Assembly: GCA_963170755.1 (NCBI GenBank)
Contig: OY720681.1
Span: forward strand, 112,167,394 to 112,231,393
Source of the DNA: Amphimallon solstitiale
Taxonomy: Eukaryota > Arthropoda > Insecta > Coleoptera > Scarabaeidae
DNA length: 64,000 nt
Direction: 5' to 3'
The position numbers were made by a program, and so were the translations under genes. Position 1 is the first letter of the stretch; each line of letters begins with the position of its first letter. Below the pieces are notes generated by a model. That model ran no database searches. It saw only the letters and a list, made by a program, of their open reading frames with translations, and was not told the DNA's origin. Shown here one piece after another: positions 45,588-56,480 of this stretch.

Positions 45588-45930
45588 TATAATAAAATTA
45601 ATGTTTGATTATTTTGTAGGTTCAACACATTCCTAGGTTGCATACTTACTAAATAATGTTGTCTTACATGATCGTAATACGACCGCATAGAGTTATTATG
45701 GTAAACATTGTCGCTACCATTTTGTATAATTTTCATTAATAACTCGACAATGCGTCATCCAAAACCAAAACCCCAAATATCGATGAAAACACAATTTAAA
45801 GTAGATAAGGAAAGACAAATGATATACAGGGTATTTCATTAAAAAAGAATTCGAATGTGTGCCATTTTAACGCGTCACCGTGTATAATTCAAATTAATTT
45901 CAAAATGTGTGTTTTTGTTAATGTGCCACT

Positions 45931-46180
45931 TTTTATAAAATACATTTTTTCAGTACTATTTATTACCGCGTATATTGGACTTTGACGCACTAATGAGCAA
46001 CCTGTGTATCGCATATGTTGAACGTGTTTTATTTTCTACCCTATACATTATTCCTTATACCGTTTGCATGTTTTTTACATGTTGAATTTTGATCTTTTTA
46101 TACATCTGCAGTACTTTTGTTTGAATTATATTTGTGACCAATTCTACGCTTTTTTGTAAGACTGAATAATACTCGTTATT
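45931..46180. other. Intergenic DNA
   Basis: No recognised feature between the palindrome and the next inverted repeat. Confidence 0.4.
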
Positions 46181-46184
46181 AATT

Positions 46185-46510
46185 ATTACTGAGCTATTGT
46201 CGCTTTTTGATATAATTTTGTCAGTTTTATGGTTTTAATTAGGTTTTAATTAATATAGTATAATACTGACAAAATTATATCAAAAAGCGACAATAGCTCA
46301 GCAATAGTCACTTTTAAGGTATTAACGTCTTACATGTTTTTGATGTGAAATTTAATAAGGAATTAAAAAATGAACTTCCATTTGAAAAAATGGTTTTTTT
46401 ATACAAAAACAATCAAAATTATATCTAAAAACGACATTAGCTCAGTAATAGTCACTTTTAAAGTATTAACGTCTTACATGTTTCTGACATGAAATTTAAT
46501 AAACAATTCA
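46185..46510. repeat. 41-bp inverted repeat followed by a direct repeat of its right arm
   Basis: Arms 46185-46225 (ATTACTGAGCTATTGTCGCT...) and 46265-46305 are complementary with one mismatch and a 39-nt loop. The segment from the right arm onward (AGCTCAGCAATAGTCACTTT...TTAACGTCTTACATG) recurs about 143 bases later, at 46438-46510. Confidence 0.8.
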
Positions 46511-46776
46511 AAATGTAATTTTAATCAAATTTTCTGCACATGCAGTTAGTAACTGTAAAAAATAAAACATGCTTCTATTAGGAACCTCTTATTGTAAACA
46601 ATACTGCAAAAAATTTTGTCCATCTAATACGTCGTTTTCGAGAAATATAATTTTATACAAACATTGAATTTTTCAGAAAAATGGGAATAAGTCAAAAACT
46701 TTAGATTTTAGGCCTATACTATCTTATTACTTTTTGCTTAAAAATTATAGGGGGAATACAAGAATGCAATAATATA

Positions 46777-46836
46777 TAGGGTGTTCCATTAAAAAAACTA
46801 TAACTATGGTTAGCCACCAAGTTATGGAACACTCTG
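46777..46836. mobile_element. 60-bp TA-flanked micro-MITE
   Basis: TAGGGTGTTCCATT at 46777 pairs with ATGGAACACTCTG ending at 46836. TA lies outside both ends. The GGTGTTCCATTT motif also occurs in the mariner arm at 45514-45525, so this may be a minimal deletion derivative of a related family. Confidence 0.5.
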
Positions 46837-46989
46837 TATAATACAAAATATTTTTAAAATGTGCTCCTAATGAGCAGCTATCACAAGAAACAAACCGCTT
46901 GGAAATATCTTTACTCATAAAGGCATAATCGGCCTTACCCGCGGAGATGACTCGCCCTGTATATTTATCAAGAGTACAAAAGTATTTAG

Positions 46990-47235
46990 TGCTAGATTTG
47001 CAATATTTTTTGTATACATGAAATTTCAAAATTCAGACCGGAAGTAACACTTTTACCCTTAGGGAGTTGCACTTTTTTTCGAATATCTTGCAAAGTATGC
47101 ATTCTATAGCGATTTATTAAGAGAATAGAAGTATTTAGAATAGGATTTTGAATAATTTTTGTGTAAAAAAATCTTAAAATTGTATAGTTTGAAACGCTCA
47201 TACCTACAAGAAAGCGTGTGGTGACCACACCTCAC
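46990..47235 (+). repeat. Dispersed repeat, fragment C
   Basis: Shares AAATTTCAAAATTCAGACCG, GAATATCTTGCAAAGTATGC and the terminal block GAAACGCTCATACC...GGTGACCACACCTC with copy B (59697-60110, inverted). Confidence 0.6.
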
Positions 47236-47360
47236 TTTTTATAAATTCGTAAACAGGTAATCTGAGGGGTAGCTTGGAGTAAAGTAATATGTATAAAAGT
47301 AGACATTGCAATGATGCTTTTTATAATGTCCAATTTATTAAATTTTTGACGCGCCCTATA

Positions 47361-48656
47361 CAGTGAAACTTCCCTTAACGGGCACTTCTATTAGCCGGGC
47401 ACTTCCCCTAAACGGGCATTTTGTCCGGTCCCGAATTTAAGAGTAGGGAATTCCTAATAAATTGGTTTCTCTTATGCGGACACTCCCTTGAACGGGCGCG
47501 GACAGTTATTTAGCTGCTTTTTGACCGCAAAATTTCCATTAAACGGACGGATTTGTATTTGAATACATTCATTACCGCATGATATCTGACGAAGCCGTTA
47601 GCGCAAATCAAGAAAATGTCGAAGCTTTCCTAAATAGGTTGCCGTTAATAATTAAAGGGTACAAACTCAGCGATATTTATAATTTGGACGAAACAAGGTT
47701 ATTTTTTCGGGCACTACCAACAAAGACGATGGCATTAAGAGGCGAAAGATATATGGGCGACATGTTATCGAAAGAAAGATTTACCATAGTGCACTGTCTG
47801 AATATGGCAGGGGAGAAAGAAAAACTGTTTGTTATCGGAAAATCAGCACGTCCTCGCGCATTAAAAAATATTCGCGTTGCTTTAATAGTAAAACACATCT
47901 TATCGCAGTTTAAGAGTTCTGATTCTGTACATAATTTAACCAATTATATTAGCGTATTAGATGCGATTTATTTTATTAAAAAAGCATGGGATGATGTTTC
48001 AAGAAAACAGGATTTCAAGAAGTAAATGAGGAGTTTGAAAGTGAACAATATGATCCTGAAGATGAAATTCCTTTATCTAAAGTGGCTGAAATGTGTACGC
48101 TAATGGGAAAATTAGGAAGTAATGATGTACAGGAATTTATAAATATTGACGCCCGATAATTTAGAAAACGAAAGTCAAAACAGTGATGATGAAATTCCTA
48201 GAACTAATGATTATGAGAAAAGAATAGTATCGTATAAAGATGGTCTACTGGAAATAAAAAAACTAAAACAATTTTGTTTTGAAAAAGATGATGTACAAGC
48301 GTTTGATATGCTTAGTGAGCTATCATTACATTTTGAAGCAAAATTGGCATGTAATACACACAAGCAAACTTCCATTTTAGTTTATTTTGTAAGATAGTAT
48401 ATAAATTATATATGTACCTTACCTACATATGTTCCTATTATATGTATGACGTATGTATATATAAATGTGCACATAGCCGTTTGAGTTTTATTTAGCAAAT
48501 AAAGTTATAAGTATATAATTTTACACTGTGTGTTCAAATGAAAGTTTAGCCTTGCGTTTCTACTTAATTTTTCTGTCTTCTCTGATAAACGGGCACTTCT
48601 CTTAAACGGACAGTTTTGTCGGAACGAACAGTGTCCGCCTGTGGGAAGTTTCACTG
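47361..48656 (+). mobile_element. Second Tigger/pogo family, internally deleted
   Basis: CAGTGAAACTTCCCTTAACG at 47361 and the complement ending GGGAAGTTTCACTG at 48656, with TA outside each. Subterminal AACGGGCACTT repeats occur at both ends. At 1296 bp it is too short for a complete transposase. Confidence 0.88.
47579..48397 (+). pseudogene. Tigger transposase lacking the N-terminus and two catalytic Asp
   Basis: The frame from 47579 includes LSDIYNLDETRLFFRALPT (first catalytic Asp) and LSKERFTIVHCLNMAGEKEK. It then jumps from RPRALKNI directly to a C-terminal region, SVLDAIYFIKKAWDDVS, so about 100 residues with the second and third Asp are deleted. After a frameshift near 48010 the tail continues (GSNDVQEFIN, then SQNSDDEIPRTNDYEK and FDMLSELSLHFEAKL) to the stop at 48395-48397. 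The N-terminal helix-turn-helix is absent. It cannot be active. Confidence 0.8.
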
Positions 48657-48768
48657 TATAGGTATACGTCTAATTTAAAAATTCTTACAAACTATCATTG
48701 CATCAGAAGTTGACGTTTAATCGTTCCTATAAATTTCAAAACTATTAGTAAGTAAATGTGGCAGTTGT

Positions 48769-48968
48769 NNNNNNNNNNNNNNNNNNNNNNNNNNNNNNNN
48801 NNNNNNNNNNNNNNNNNNNNNNNNNNNNNNNNNNNNNNNNNNNNNNNNNNNNNNNNNNNNNNNNNNNNNNNNNNNNNNNNNNNNNNNNNNNNNNNNNNNN
48901 NNNNNNNNNNNNNNNNNNNNNNNNNNNNNNNNNNNNNNNNNNNNNNNNNNNNNNNNNNNNNNNNNNNN
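48769..48968. other. Assembly gap, 200 N
   Basis: Run of exactly 200 unknown bases, probably a placeholder length. Confidence 0.99.
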
Positions 48969-50550
48969 CAATTCAGTACAAATAGCAAGAGAACTATACG
49001 AATGACAATTTTTGACCAATTTTTCTGATTTTCGTGGTCAAAAGGGGGCACTTAAGTCTCACAGAAAAAACCTTTAATTGGATTCTCTGAATACTGTAAT
49101 AGTACGGCTTTATTCTTGACTGTAATTAATAAAGTAATTAAGTTGTTCTTTTGTGAGAGAAATTTTAGGTTTTTAAACAGACTCAAATTTAATAGTGAAA
49201 TTAATTAACTTATTGAACACTCCTCGTTACTAGCTCAGATGGGGAGGTCGGTTCGCATGAGAATCTTATTTTCAAGTCGGTTCAGGTATTAAGACACTAA
49301 GATTATTTCTATAGACGTACTATCTTTATAATCCAGATTTTTATGTTAAGGTCACCAAATAAGATGCAAAATGATATTTAAATACTATGAATATATTGAT
49401 TAAAAAACAAACAACAAAGATCAGGTTACAAAACAAATATTACAAAGCGAAATACAATTAAAATTGTATATATCAATATAAAATACGCATAAGTTACAAA
49501 ATAGGCAGATATAATAGGTTAACAAGACGATGGCGCTTTACAGAGACAACATACCATGAATTTAATTAGATGTTAATTGATTGGTTACGTAAAATGCATG
49601 CATGATATAGTCCTCTCATTAGATTACACGTTGGGTACCTTTACGATGATGCTATGAAGATGAAGCGGTGTTTTCATTCGTTGATACCGGCAGCTTCCCA
49701 GGATAGATGGATGACGTCGTCTTTGCCTCGAACTGGGGCACACACACTAGCTTTAATTTTACTTTTATATCGCGTAGCACACTATTTGATTTATTGCCTA
49801 TATATCTATTTTCTCACTAGGCTTTTCTTTTCTCTTAAGGAGTGCTTTGAATTACTATATTTTTATTAGCACTATTAACCTGCGAGATCGTTCCCTATGA
49901 AATTATAAACGCCAGGAAATTTCTTCTGATGCGTTTATAATTAACTGGGTTGGGTCCAGCCGATTTATTTATTCGACAAGAGGGACCTATCAACCTGCTC
50001 CTTCACTAGTCGGAGAACGTCTAACTGCATCTTCGCCGCTTAAGGAGCGTCTCACGGTATTCTTTACGGGGATTCCCCGGGCCACTCTTAGGGACTCCAC
50101 TTCTTTTCCAACTTGTTCATGAGAAAAAGCACTCCGTAAAATGTTTTTTCGTGCTTATTTAGCATTCAAGGTTGCCCACGTGTCGATTGCACACAAAGCA
50201 GTTTCTGTCAACGCCGCATAACTTCTTGGCTGGCGTTGATAAGGTTGACGACACATGTGTTTCTTTTACATAGATACATCTACGCACTCTTTTTTTTTTT
50301 TTTTTTACACCACGAATATATACAGAATTTACATGGAGACATTTTAAGAAGGAATATAATATTTTAATACAAATAAATAAGTAATATATATTTCCCGATC
50401 TGTGTTGTTTAATTATATACATTAATTTCATGATATCATTACCTTTGGTAATTTTATCTTAACGTAAGTAGCTTTGATGTTATTATATTTATATTTTATT
50501 TATGATATACAGGGCCTACCGTTACAATACCTTCATAGGCGTGAACAAAA
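48969..50550. other. Intergenic DNA with a GC-richer block
   Basis: 49880-50130 is GC-richer than its surroundings (TAAGGAGCGTCTCACGGTAT, GGGGATTCCCCGGGCC) and holds a small palindrome, AATTATAAACGC...GCGTTTATAATT, at about 49901-49942. At 49232-49290 a stretch resembles a decayed tRNA-Lys (TAGCTCAGATGGG, ATGAGAATCTTATTTTCA). No gene is called. Confidence 0.3.
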
Positions 50551-50553
50551 CCC

Positions 50554-50659
50554 TATAGTAGAATTACCGAACAGATGCAGTAGCAACATTGCATTTTTGT
50601 AATAGCTTAAACGGGCAAATGCGCTGTTGCTACTGCATCTGTTCGATAATTCTACTATA
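50554..50659. repeat. Inverted repeat, ~34-bp arms
   Basis: TATAGTAGAATTACCGAACA...GTAGCAAC (50554-50587) pairs with GTTGCTACTGCATCTGTTCG...ACTATA (50626-50659) with one or two mismatches. ATTGCATTT / AAATGCGCT extends the pairing inward. Confidence 0.8.
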
Positions 50660-50879
50660 ATTGTTCAGAAAATCGATTTGAGCGACACGGTCTACTATAC
50701 GTATTTCACACTTTATAAAATTTTATTTCTGCTTCTTTGTTTTCAAACTATTACAAACCTCTGTCTCTATTTACAACGATTACATAAAAAATAATGAATG
50801 TACGTATATCGAAAATTTTATAACGTTGGGCATGGACTCCAGGACGTGCAAGTGAAAGAAACAACCTAACGAAATCAAA

Positions 50880-51256
50880 TGCCCTTTTAGTACAGAATAT
50901 AACTGGCCTCGACGCACCGACTTCACTTTATCCAGTCGAGTCAGTAAGGGGGATGGTTATAGCCTCGGCAGGGCGCCAAGCACACAGCGCTCTCGCATCT
51001 ATACGGTTCGCTCGTATAGTCCGTTCGGGCAGCCGCTGCAGCGCTGGTACAACAAGGGACAGTAAAGCGGGCACTGCACGGCGTTTGGTCGCTCTCTCGC
51101 CTACAATTACGCGTCGTCGATCGGCCACCGTCGCCGAATTCTCGTACAGGTGCATCTTTCTTTGACCACGTGGTCGGTGGGTCCGTTTGCCGGCCGCCTG
51201 GACGAACGTGTAAAACAAGTTAGACGGGGGAAACAGATGCATGCTCACGTATCTCT
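50880..51256 (+). promoter_or_regulatory. GC-rich, CpG-dense island
   Basis: This 370-bp stretch is far richer in G+C and CpG than the rest of the window (for example TACGCGTCGTCGATCGGCCA, GCCGGCCGCCTGG) and immediately precedes a short ATG frame at 51257. It looks like a promoter or first-exon region of a host gene rather than repeat DNA. Direction and start site are unproven. Confidence 0.4.
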
Positions 51257-51496
51257 ATGGAAGTGAATGGTGAAATGCATGCGAAAGAAAAAGACCAGGC
51301 GACGGAGGAGACAGACTTCTGCGAGCGGTACATCATCGAAGTCCCAACAAAACATACCGATCGGCGTTATCTGGCGAATTGTCATCGATTTTGCTTTTTT
51401 TTTATCTGGCACGTTTTGTCACTAATGGTCTTTGCGAAATTAATAACAGTTTTATCCAATGATGCCAGTCATAATATAGTCTTTGTTAACTGCTAG
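51257..51496 (+). CDS. Short ORF downstream of a CpG island, possible first exon
   Basis: 79 codons from the ATG at 51257. The first 45 or so residues (MEVNGEMHAKEKDQATEETD, FCERYIIEVPTKHTDRRYL) are hydrophilic and GC-rich in codon use; the rest is AT-rich with a hydrophobic run, FFFIWHVLSLMVFAKLITVL, about 20 residues, that could span a membrane. The base-composition break near 51390 suggests that only the first part is an exon and the rest is read-through into an intron, although no clean GT donor is obvious. I do not recognise the protein. Confidence 0.3.
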   Translation: MEVNGEMHAKEKDQATEETDFCERYIIEVPTKHTDRRYLANCHRFCFFFIWHVLSLMVFAKLITVLSNDASHNIVFVNC

Positions 51497-51499
51497 TTG

Positions 51500-52142
51500 T
51501 TGGAGCATTACGAAAGTCTAGACTCTGAAGTAAATTTTGCGAGGAATAAATAAATAAGATAGTGGGCATGTGATCAATAAATATTTATTTATTTATACGA
51601 AATGACCAAGAGAAATAATTCATAAAAGTCCATAAAACATATACACAATGATTCAGCAAATCATAATATCAAGAAAAAAAAGAAGATAGACCACTAAACC
51701 TTTATCCAATTTTTTTAGATTTTGAGAACCATTCCAGTTTAAATTCTTGTCCACAAAATATAAACGATATTTTCCATTAGTAGTTTTCCTTGAAGCTCAT
51801 GCAAACAGGTTTTGTTCTATTAATAGATTTCTGACAGTTGTTATAATAACTAACCACTGTATTATTATACCAACCAGTAAACAGTACTGGGGTAACGTCA
51901 AAAGAAAATATTAGTGATATGTTGTATGAATTCATTTATTGGTCAAACACACTGTTCTTGTAAGAAAGGTGTCAAATGTTTTTGGAACTGTTTGTTGCTT
52001 CTCCAGTCATCGATCGTATGGATGACATATATTAGCAATTTCAGATGCCTATGTTGAGTGGAATATGTACACATATAGGTTGTTAAGACTTGATGCTTTG
52101 ATTTTCACGATACCTTGTTTATTTCACCTTTTCCTATGATAA
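51500..52142. other. Intergenic AT-rich DNA
   Basis: No gene or repeat is recognised. Confidence 0.35.
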
Positions 52143-54042
52143 CACTGCCCAACAATGAAAATGTTTCGGACACAAAAATAGCTGAATCTTATGTATTTCT
52201 ACCCGCTGAATTCAAAAATAACAATAAAAATCACCGATTAGCTCTTGTTTTGAAGATACAGTGACATGTCATTGATCTAGGGTAAGAATTATTAGTTTGA
52301 GGAAAATTTACGTTTTGGTATTTGGCACAACTGTCAACTGACAGAACATATGCTTTTTAACTATTTGGAGGTTATGTACACTTTTACTGGTGCTGTTAAT
52401 GTGCATTTGGTTTTGTTTCTGTTATAATTCATATATATTTCTCGTTTGTAAGTGCTTTTGAAGTGTAAAATTGTAAAAATGCCACGAGAATGTGTAAATC
52501 AAGTGAATCAATTCTGTTACATTTGTGGAGAAATAACATTTTCGTCATAAAAACGCAATCTGACGCCTATTGTGAAGACTGGTTACCATCATTATTTTGG
52601 TGTGAAGGTAGGAGACCAGGATAAGTCATGGGCTCCACATATGTGTTGTAACTCTTGTTCAGTCACACTGCGAGAATGGTTGAAAAATAAAAAACGATCT
52701 ATGCCTTTTGCTGTGCCTATGGTTTGGCGGGAGCCTAAAAACGATATAGATGATTGCTATTTCTGCTTGACCCCACCTATAAAGGCAGGAATGTCTATGA
52801 AGAAAAGAAGAAAAGTTGAATACCCAAATCTTCAATCTGCTATTCGACCTATTCCTCATTCAAATAGCTTACCTGTTCCTAATCCACCTGAAAACTTTTC
52901 ATTTGAAATAGACATTCAAGACTCTGTGGATGAAGAGGAACCCAGTAAGCCTTCCACATCCCATGACCCTGATTTTGAAATAAAAGATGACAAACCGCAC
53001 AAACTGTGTCAAGCGGAACTGAGTGATCTCATTAGGGACCTCGACCTGTCAAAGGAGAAGGCAGAGCTCCTAGCTTCTAGACTACAGCAATGGAATCTTC
53101 TCCAATGTGATGTTAGGGTCTCACAGTACAGACAACGTCATAAGAATCTGATTTCCTTTTTTGAGAAGAAAAACAATCTTGTTGTTTGCCGCGACATTAA
53201 TGGCTTGATGAAGGATTTGAATTTGAACCATGATCCGACTGAATGGAGACTATTCATAGACTCCTCCAAGCTTAGTTTAAAAGCTGTATTACTATAATGG
53301 AAACCATTGTCCTTCTATTCCTGTTGGTCATGCTGTTCACATGAAGGAGACTTATGGAAATATGTCAACACTCTTCGACTCGATAAAATATAATGAACAC
53401 AAGTGGAAAATCTGGCGATTTCAAAGTAATCGCTATACTCTTGGGAATGCAACTGGGTTACACAAAATACTGCTGTTTTTTATGTATGTGGGACAGTAGG
53501 GATAGAAAATCACATTATATCCAAGTAGACTGGCCTGCAAGAAATCTTAAGCCAAGCGAGAAAAATGTTGTTGCTAAGCCACTTGCGGATCCAAAAGATG
53601 TTTGTCTTCCACCCCTACATATAAAGCTGGGATTGATGAAAAACTTTGTTAAAGGTATGAACCAAGAAGGACAGGCCTTTAAGTACGTAAGGGAAAAATT
53701 TCCGAAATTAAGTGATGCCAAAGTTAAGGAAGGTATTTTCGTCGGGCCACAAATTCGAGAACTTGTAAAGGATCCTGCATTTGATCGAGTTCTGGAGTGA
53801 AAAGAAAAGGAAGCTTGAGAAGCCTTCAAGGGAGTTGTTCATGGATTTTTAGGCAACAAACGGGATAAGAACTACACTCAGTTAGTGACTGCTCCTACAA
53901 AAATATCATGAACTCGGATGCAACATGTCTCTTAAAATACATTTTCTACACTCCCATCTCGACTTTTTTCCTCCAAAAATTAGTAACATTTAACAAATTA
54001 TGTGCAGGAAACATTAAAAAATTATTTTTTTGTTGGGCAGTG
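52143..54042 (+). mobile_element. TAA-flanked DNA transposon of uncertain superfamily
   Basis: CACTGCCCAACAA at 52143 pairs with TTGTTGGGCAGTG ending at 54042. TAA lies outside both ends (52140-52142, 54043-54045). A broken zinc-finger protein gene fills the interior. CACTG termini plus a 3-bp duplication would suit the CMC (CACTA/Chapaev/Mirage) group, but I have no catalytic-domain evidence for that. Confidence 0.7.
52479..53930 (+). pseudogene. Repeated arthropod TE protein with N-terminal zinc-binding region, broken
   Basis: The frame from the ATG at 52479 (MPRECVNQVNQFCYICGEIT) hits a TAA near 52548-52550, where a Gln codon would fit. It then stays open from 52551 to 53297: WAPHMCCNSCSVTLREWL, MPFAVPMVWREP, DDCYFCLTPPIKAG, SRLQQWNLLQ, WRLFIDSSKLSLKAVLL. 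Four Cys pairs suggest zinc binding. Frameshifts at about 53293 and 53410 lead to ...IAILLGMQLGYTKYCCFLC and DVCLPPLHIKLGLMKNFVKG, then stops at 53798-53800 and about 53815, and a tail, LGCNMSLKIHFLHSHLDFFP. I know this protein only as a repeated, transposon-like family of arthropods. The C-terminal end appears truncated. Function as a transposase is inferred from the surrounding TIRs. Confidence 0.65.
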
Positions 54043-54045
54043 TAA

Positions 54046-55945
54046 TTGGTAGTTACTGCTTGACACATAAAATATGTTTATATATGTAGCTGTAGGGCAA
54101 GGAGATTGACTCGCCTAATCGTGTACAACGCATGGGACAGCTTGGCTAAAAGGTTATCGACGTGAGTCCTCCGAGTTAACTCGATGTCTAATGTTGTGCC
54201 CAGAAGCTTTGAGGGTCAATATTTACAGGGATAGTGTTCCGTTTGCTAGTACAAGCCAAGCCAATTTGGTTGTTTTCTCTTGCGCAACTAAAAAAAACTC
54301 TTAGGGGACCAGATTGCGGACATTGTCATAATCCTTCTTTGCAACACCAGCTTAAAAGCAATTTCTACCATGGCTTGTATTCATTCGTGTATAGTCGTAC
54401 TCACGATGTTACAGGATATTTTCAATATGTTCGCTAACTTACTTCCTTTATTGGATTTTGTTTATTAATGTTACCTTCACTATATATACATATATATATA
54501 TTTTTAACTACCTCGGTACATTTAGTGCTGTCGTTGACCAAATTTACGATTTTTTTGTTAAGCTTTATTTATGTTTGAGCTTCCAGTATTCCACTGATAT
54601 TTCTGGTTTAGATACATATTTCAGCTATGTATTGCCTTTGATTATGTATACTATAGATATACAAGGTTAGTTCGAGACAGTAGCCACCAGAGGGGTTCGG
54701 CGGTAGGATGTGCCCATTCATAAATTTCCCCCACTAAATTTGTTGTAGTAAAAGCAGTCTTCTTGTAGTAATAAAAAGAAACCAATGGGATCTTAAAGGA
54801 AGTGACGCAATTATCCAATTACACCAATCGTGTTTGTTACAATTTTATAGACGTTTTGCTTTAGATTTAAATATCTTAAAATATTTTCAGTTGATGGATA
54901 TGATAAGTCTACTGATTGTAATTTTTTAAACTCCAAAAATAAGTAATGATGTGATTGTGGATGTTAAATGTTATTCTGAAGTATTTATTGCAAGACGATG
55001 TAACGAATAAACGTCATTTTTCCTATATATTTTATCTTATAATTGACAATGATATTGCAGTACAAGCTGAAAAAGGTTCCAAGTACTAACCTTTAATAAA
55101 AACTTTGCTTGGTTGGGAATTAGTTTGTTGTATAACTTGTTGGGTATGTACTATCCTCAACAATAATTGATGATTATTCATCCAGGCTTGCATCATAGCA
55201 GTTGTCACGATTCAGGCCTGGATAAAATAAAAATAACTAGAACCATAATAAAATATGTAATATCAAATCTGATTACATTTAAGTGTGTATCTAATTACCT
55301 TTTACGAAGTGAAAGATTATAATTATTTTATACCTTACTTCAATGAGTATGAAGGCTAAAATTCTGCATATACAACACAATAAAATCCATGAAGATTTCA
55401 AACAATTGCAATTACACGTGGGTGAATGAAAAATTAAGTAGTAGAAATACAAGTAAACTAGTTTTGTTTGATAACGCCAACGTAACTTCAATTATTAGGA
55501 ATTACTATTATTAAAAGCAATTTTTAAAATCGCAGGTGAATACAAATTGTAGAAACGTCCATATACAGACCACGTGTAGGCAGTACTTCCTATACTGATA
55601 ATTATTAAGAATGTAAATGTATAATGAAAGTTCCTGCGACTTCCCTGATGAGATGAGGTATTGTGGGTGTAAAATCAGGATTAATTGTAACACTTCTGCA
55701 GTAAGATAGTGTTTCTATTATAATAATAAATTTATTATATCAATAATAAGATTTACATAGCACATTCAAGCAAAAATGTGATGATAACGTCAACACAGGT
55801 AATCAAAGGGCCAATTTATGTCATTGACATTGTAAAATGCGTCTTGAAGGGGAATGTCCTTTATTTTCTCTTTAGATACGAAAATAGAAAAATCTCTACA
55901 CATAATTTTGATTTTGTTAAATAATTACCAGTGACGATGTTGTAC
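54046..55945. other. Intergenic AT-rich DNA
   Basis: Short open frames only, none with a recognisable domain. Confidence 0.35.
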
Positions 55946-55949
55946 TGAA

Positions 55950-56480
55950 GTGGCTTTTGTCTTATGCAATGTGGGACGTGCAGCAAATGGTTATGAGGGG
56001 TGGAGACGTCTGTAATCTCACCCCTAGTCGTCAGGTGTGGCAGCTTTTTAAAGCCCTCCTTAGTTGTTGCAGCATATGTGTCTAGGCTAATAAAATTATC
56101 ATAAGCTGTCTGAAGAGAGGTTTGCAGTGGATAGTTTGTGAAACACAGACAATTGCTCGAACAGCCTTCTTCTGCAGAATAAACACCTTTTCTGCGTAGG
56201 CCTACTTACCTCATAATGGTTAAACATATAGTGGATATGTGGTTTGATAGTCCATAGTATGTCGTTATTCCAGTAGACTATCAGTTATAAATCTGATACT
56301 TCTAATTGCATAAGCAGAATCTATGGGCAGCTTCCTTGTTAATCTTGTGTCTAGTCTAATATCAAGGAATTTTCTATTCGTAGAATAAGTGTTTGATCTA
56401 CGTTTACTGGTAAAGTAAATTGTCTCACATTTATGCTGGTTAAGTGATAAACAATTGGCTGTGAACCATTTAAATGTCTA
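55950..56480 (-). pseudogene. LINE reverse-transcriptase C-terminal fragment
   Basis: On the minus strand, frames read FKWFTANCLSLNQHKCETIY, FLDIRLDTRLTRKLPIDSAY, then VFILQKKAVRAIVCVSQTIH and CKPLFRQLMI. These follow the order of the thumb and connection region of non-LTR reverse transcriptases (WFTANKLSLN...T..., LDTRLTW..H, LQKKAVR.I). Stops and shifts are frequent. Clade (CR1/L2/Jockey-type) is not determined. No 3' tail or target duplication was found. Confidence 0.6.

Larger units (their letters stand above)
43711..45930. repeat. Long multi-layer palindrome enclosing a mariner
   Basis: Left arm about 43711-44125 and right arm about 45465-45930 are inverted copies, with an extra block of about 45-70 bp in the right arm. 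Within each arm lie three mariner-like termini next to TA: TACACGGTGACGCG, CGCCCTGTA / TACAGGGTA and TACAGGGTGCTTGTTACG. The middle carries a broken transposase. Only the innermost pair (44009/45587) clearly bounds a mariner. Confidence 0.8.

Noticed and set aside
48695..49051. Frames spanning the N run
   Set aside because: Artefacts of the assembly gap; only short real sequence on each side.
50928..51248. 106-codon minus-strand frame in the CpG island
   Set aside because: Arg/Ala-rich translation expected from CpG-dense DNA; no domain or splice signals.
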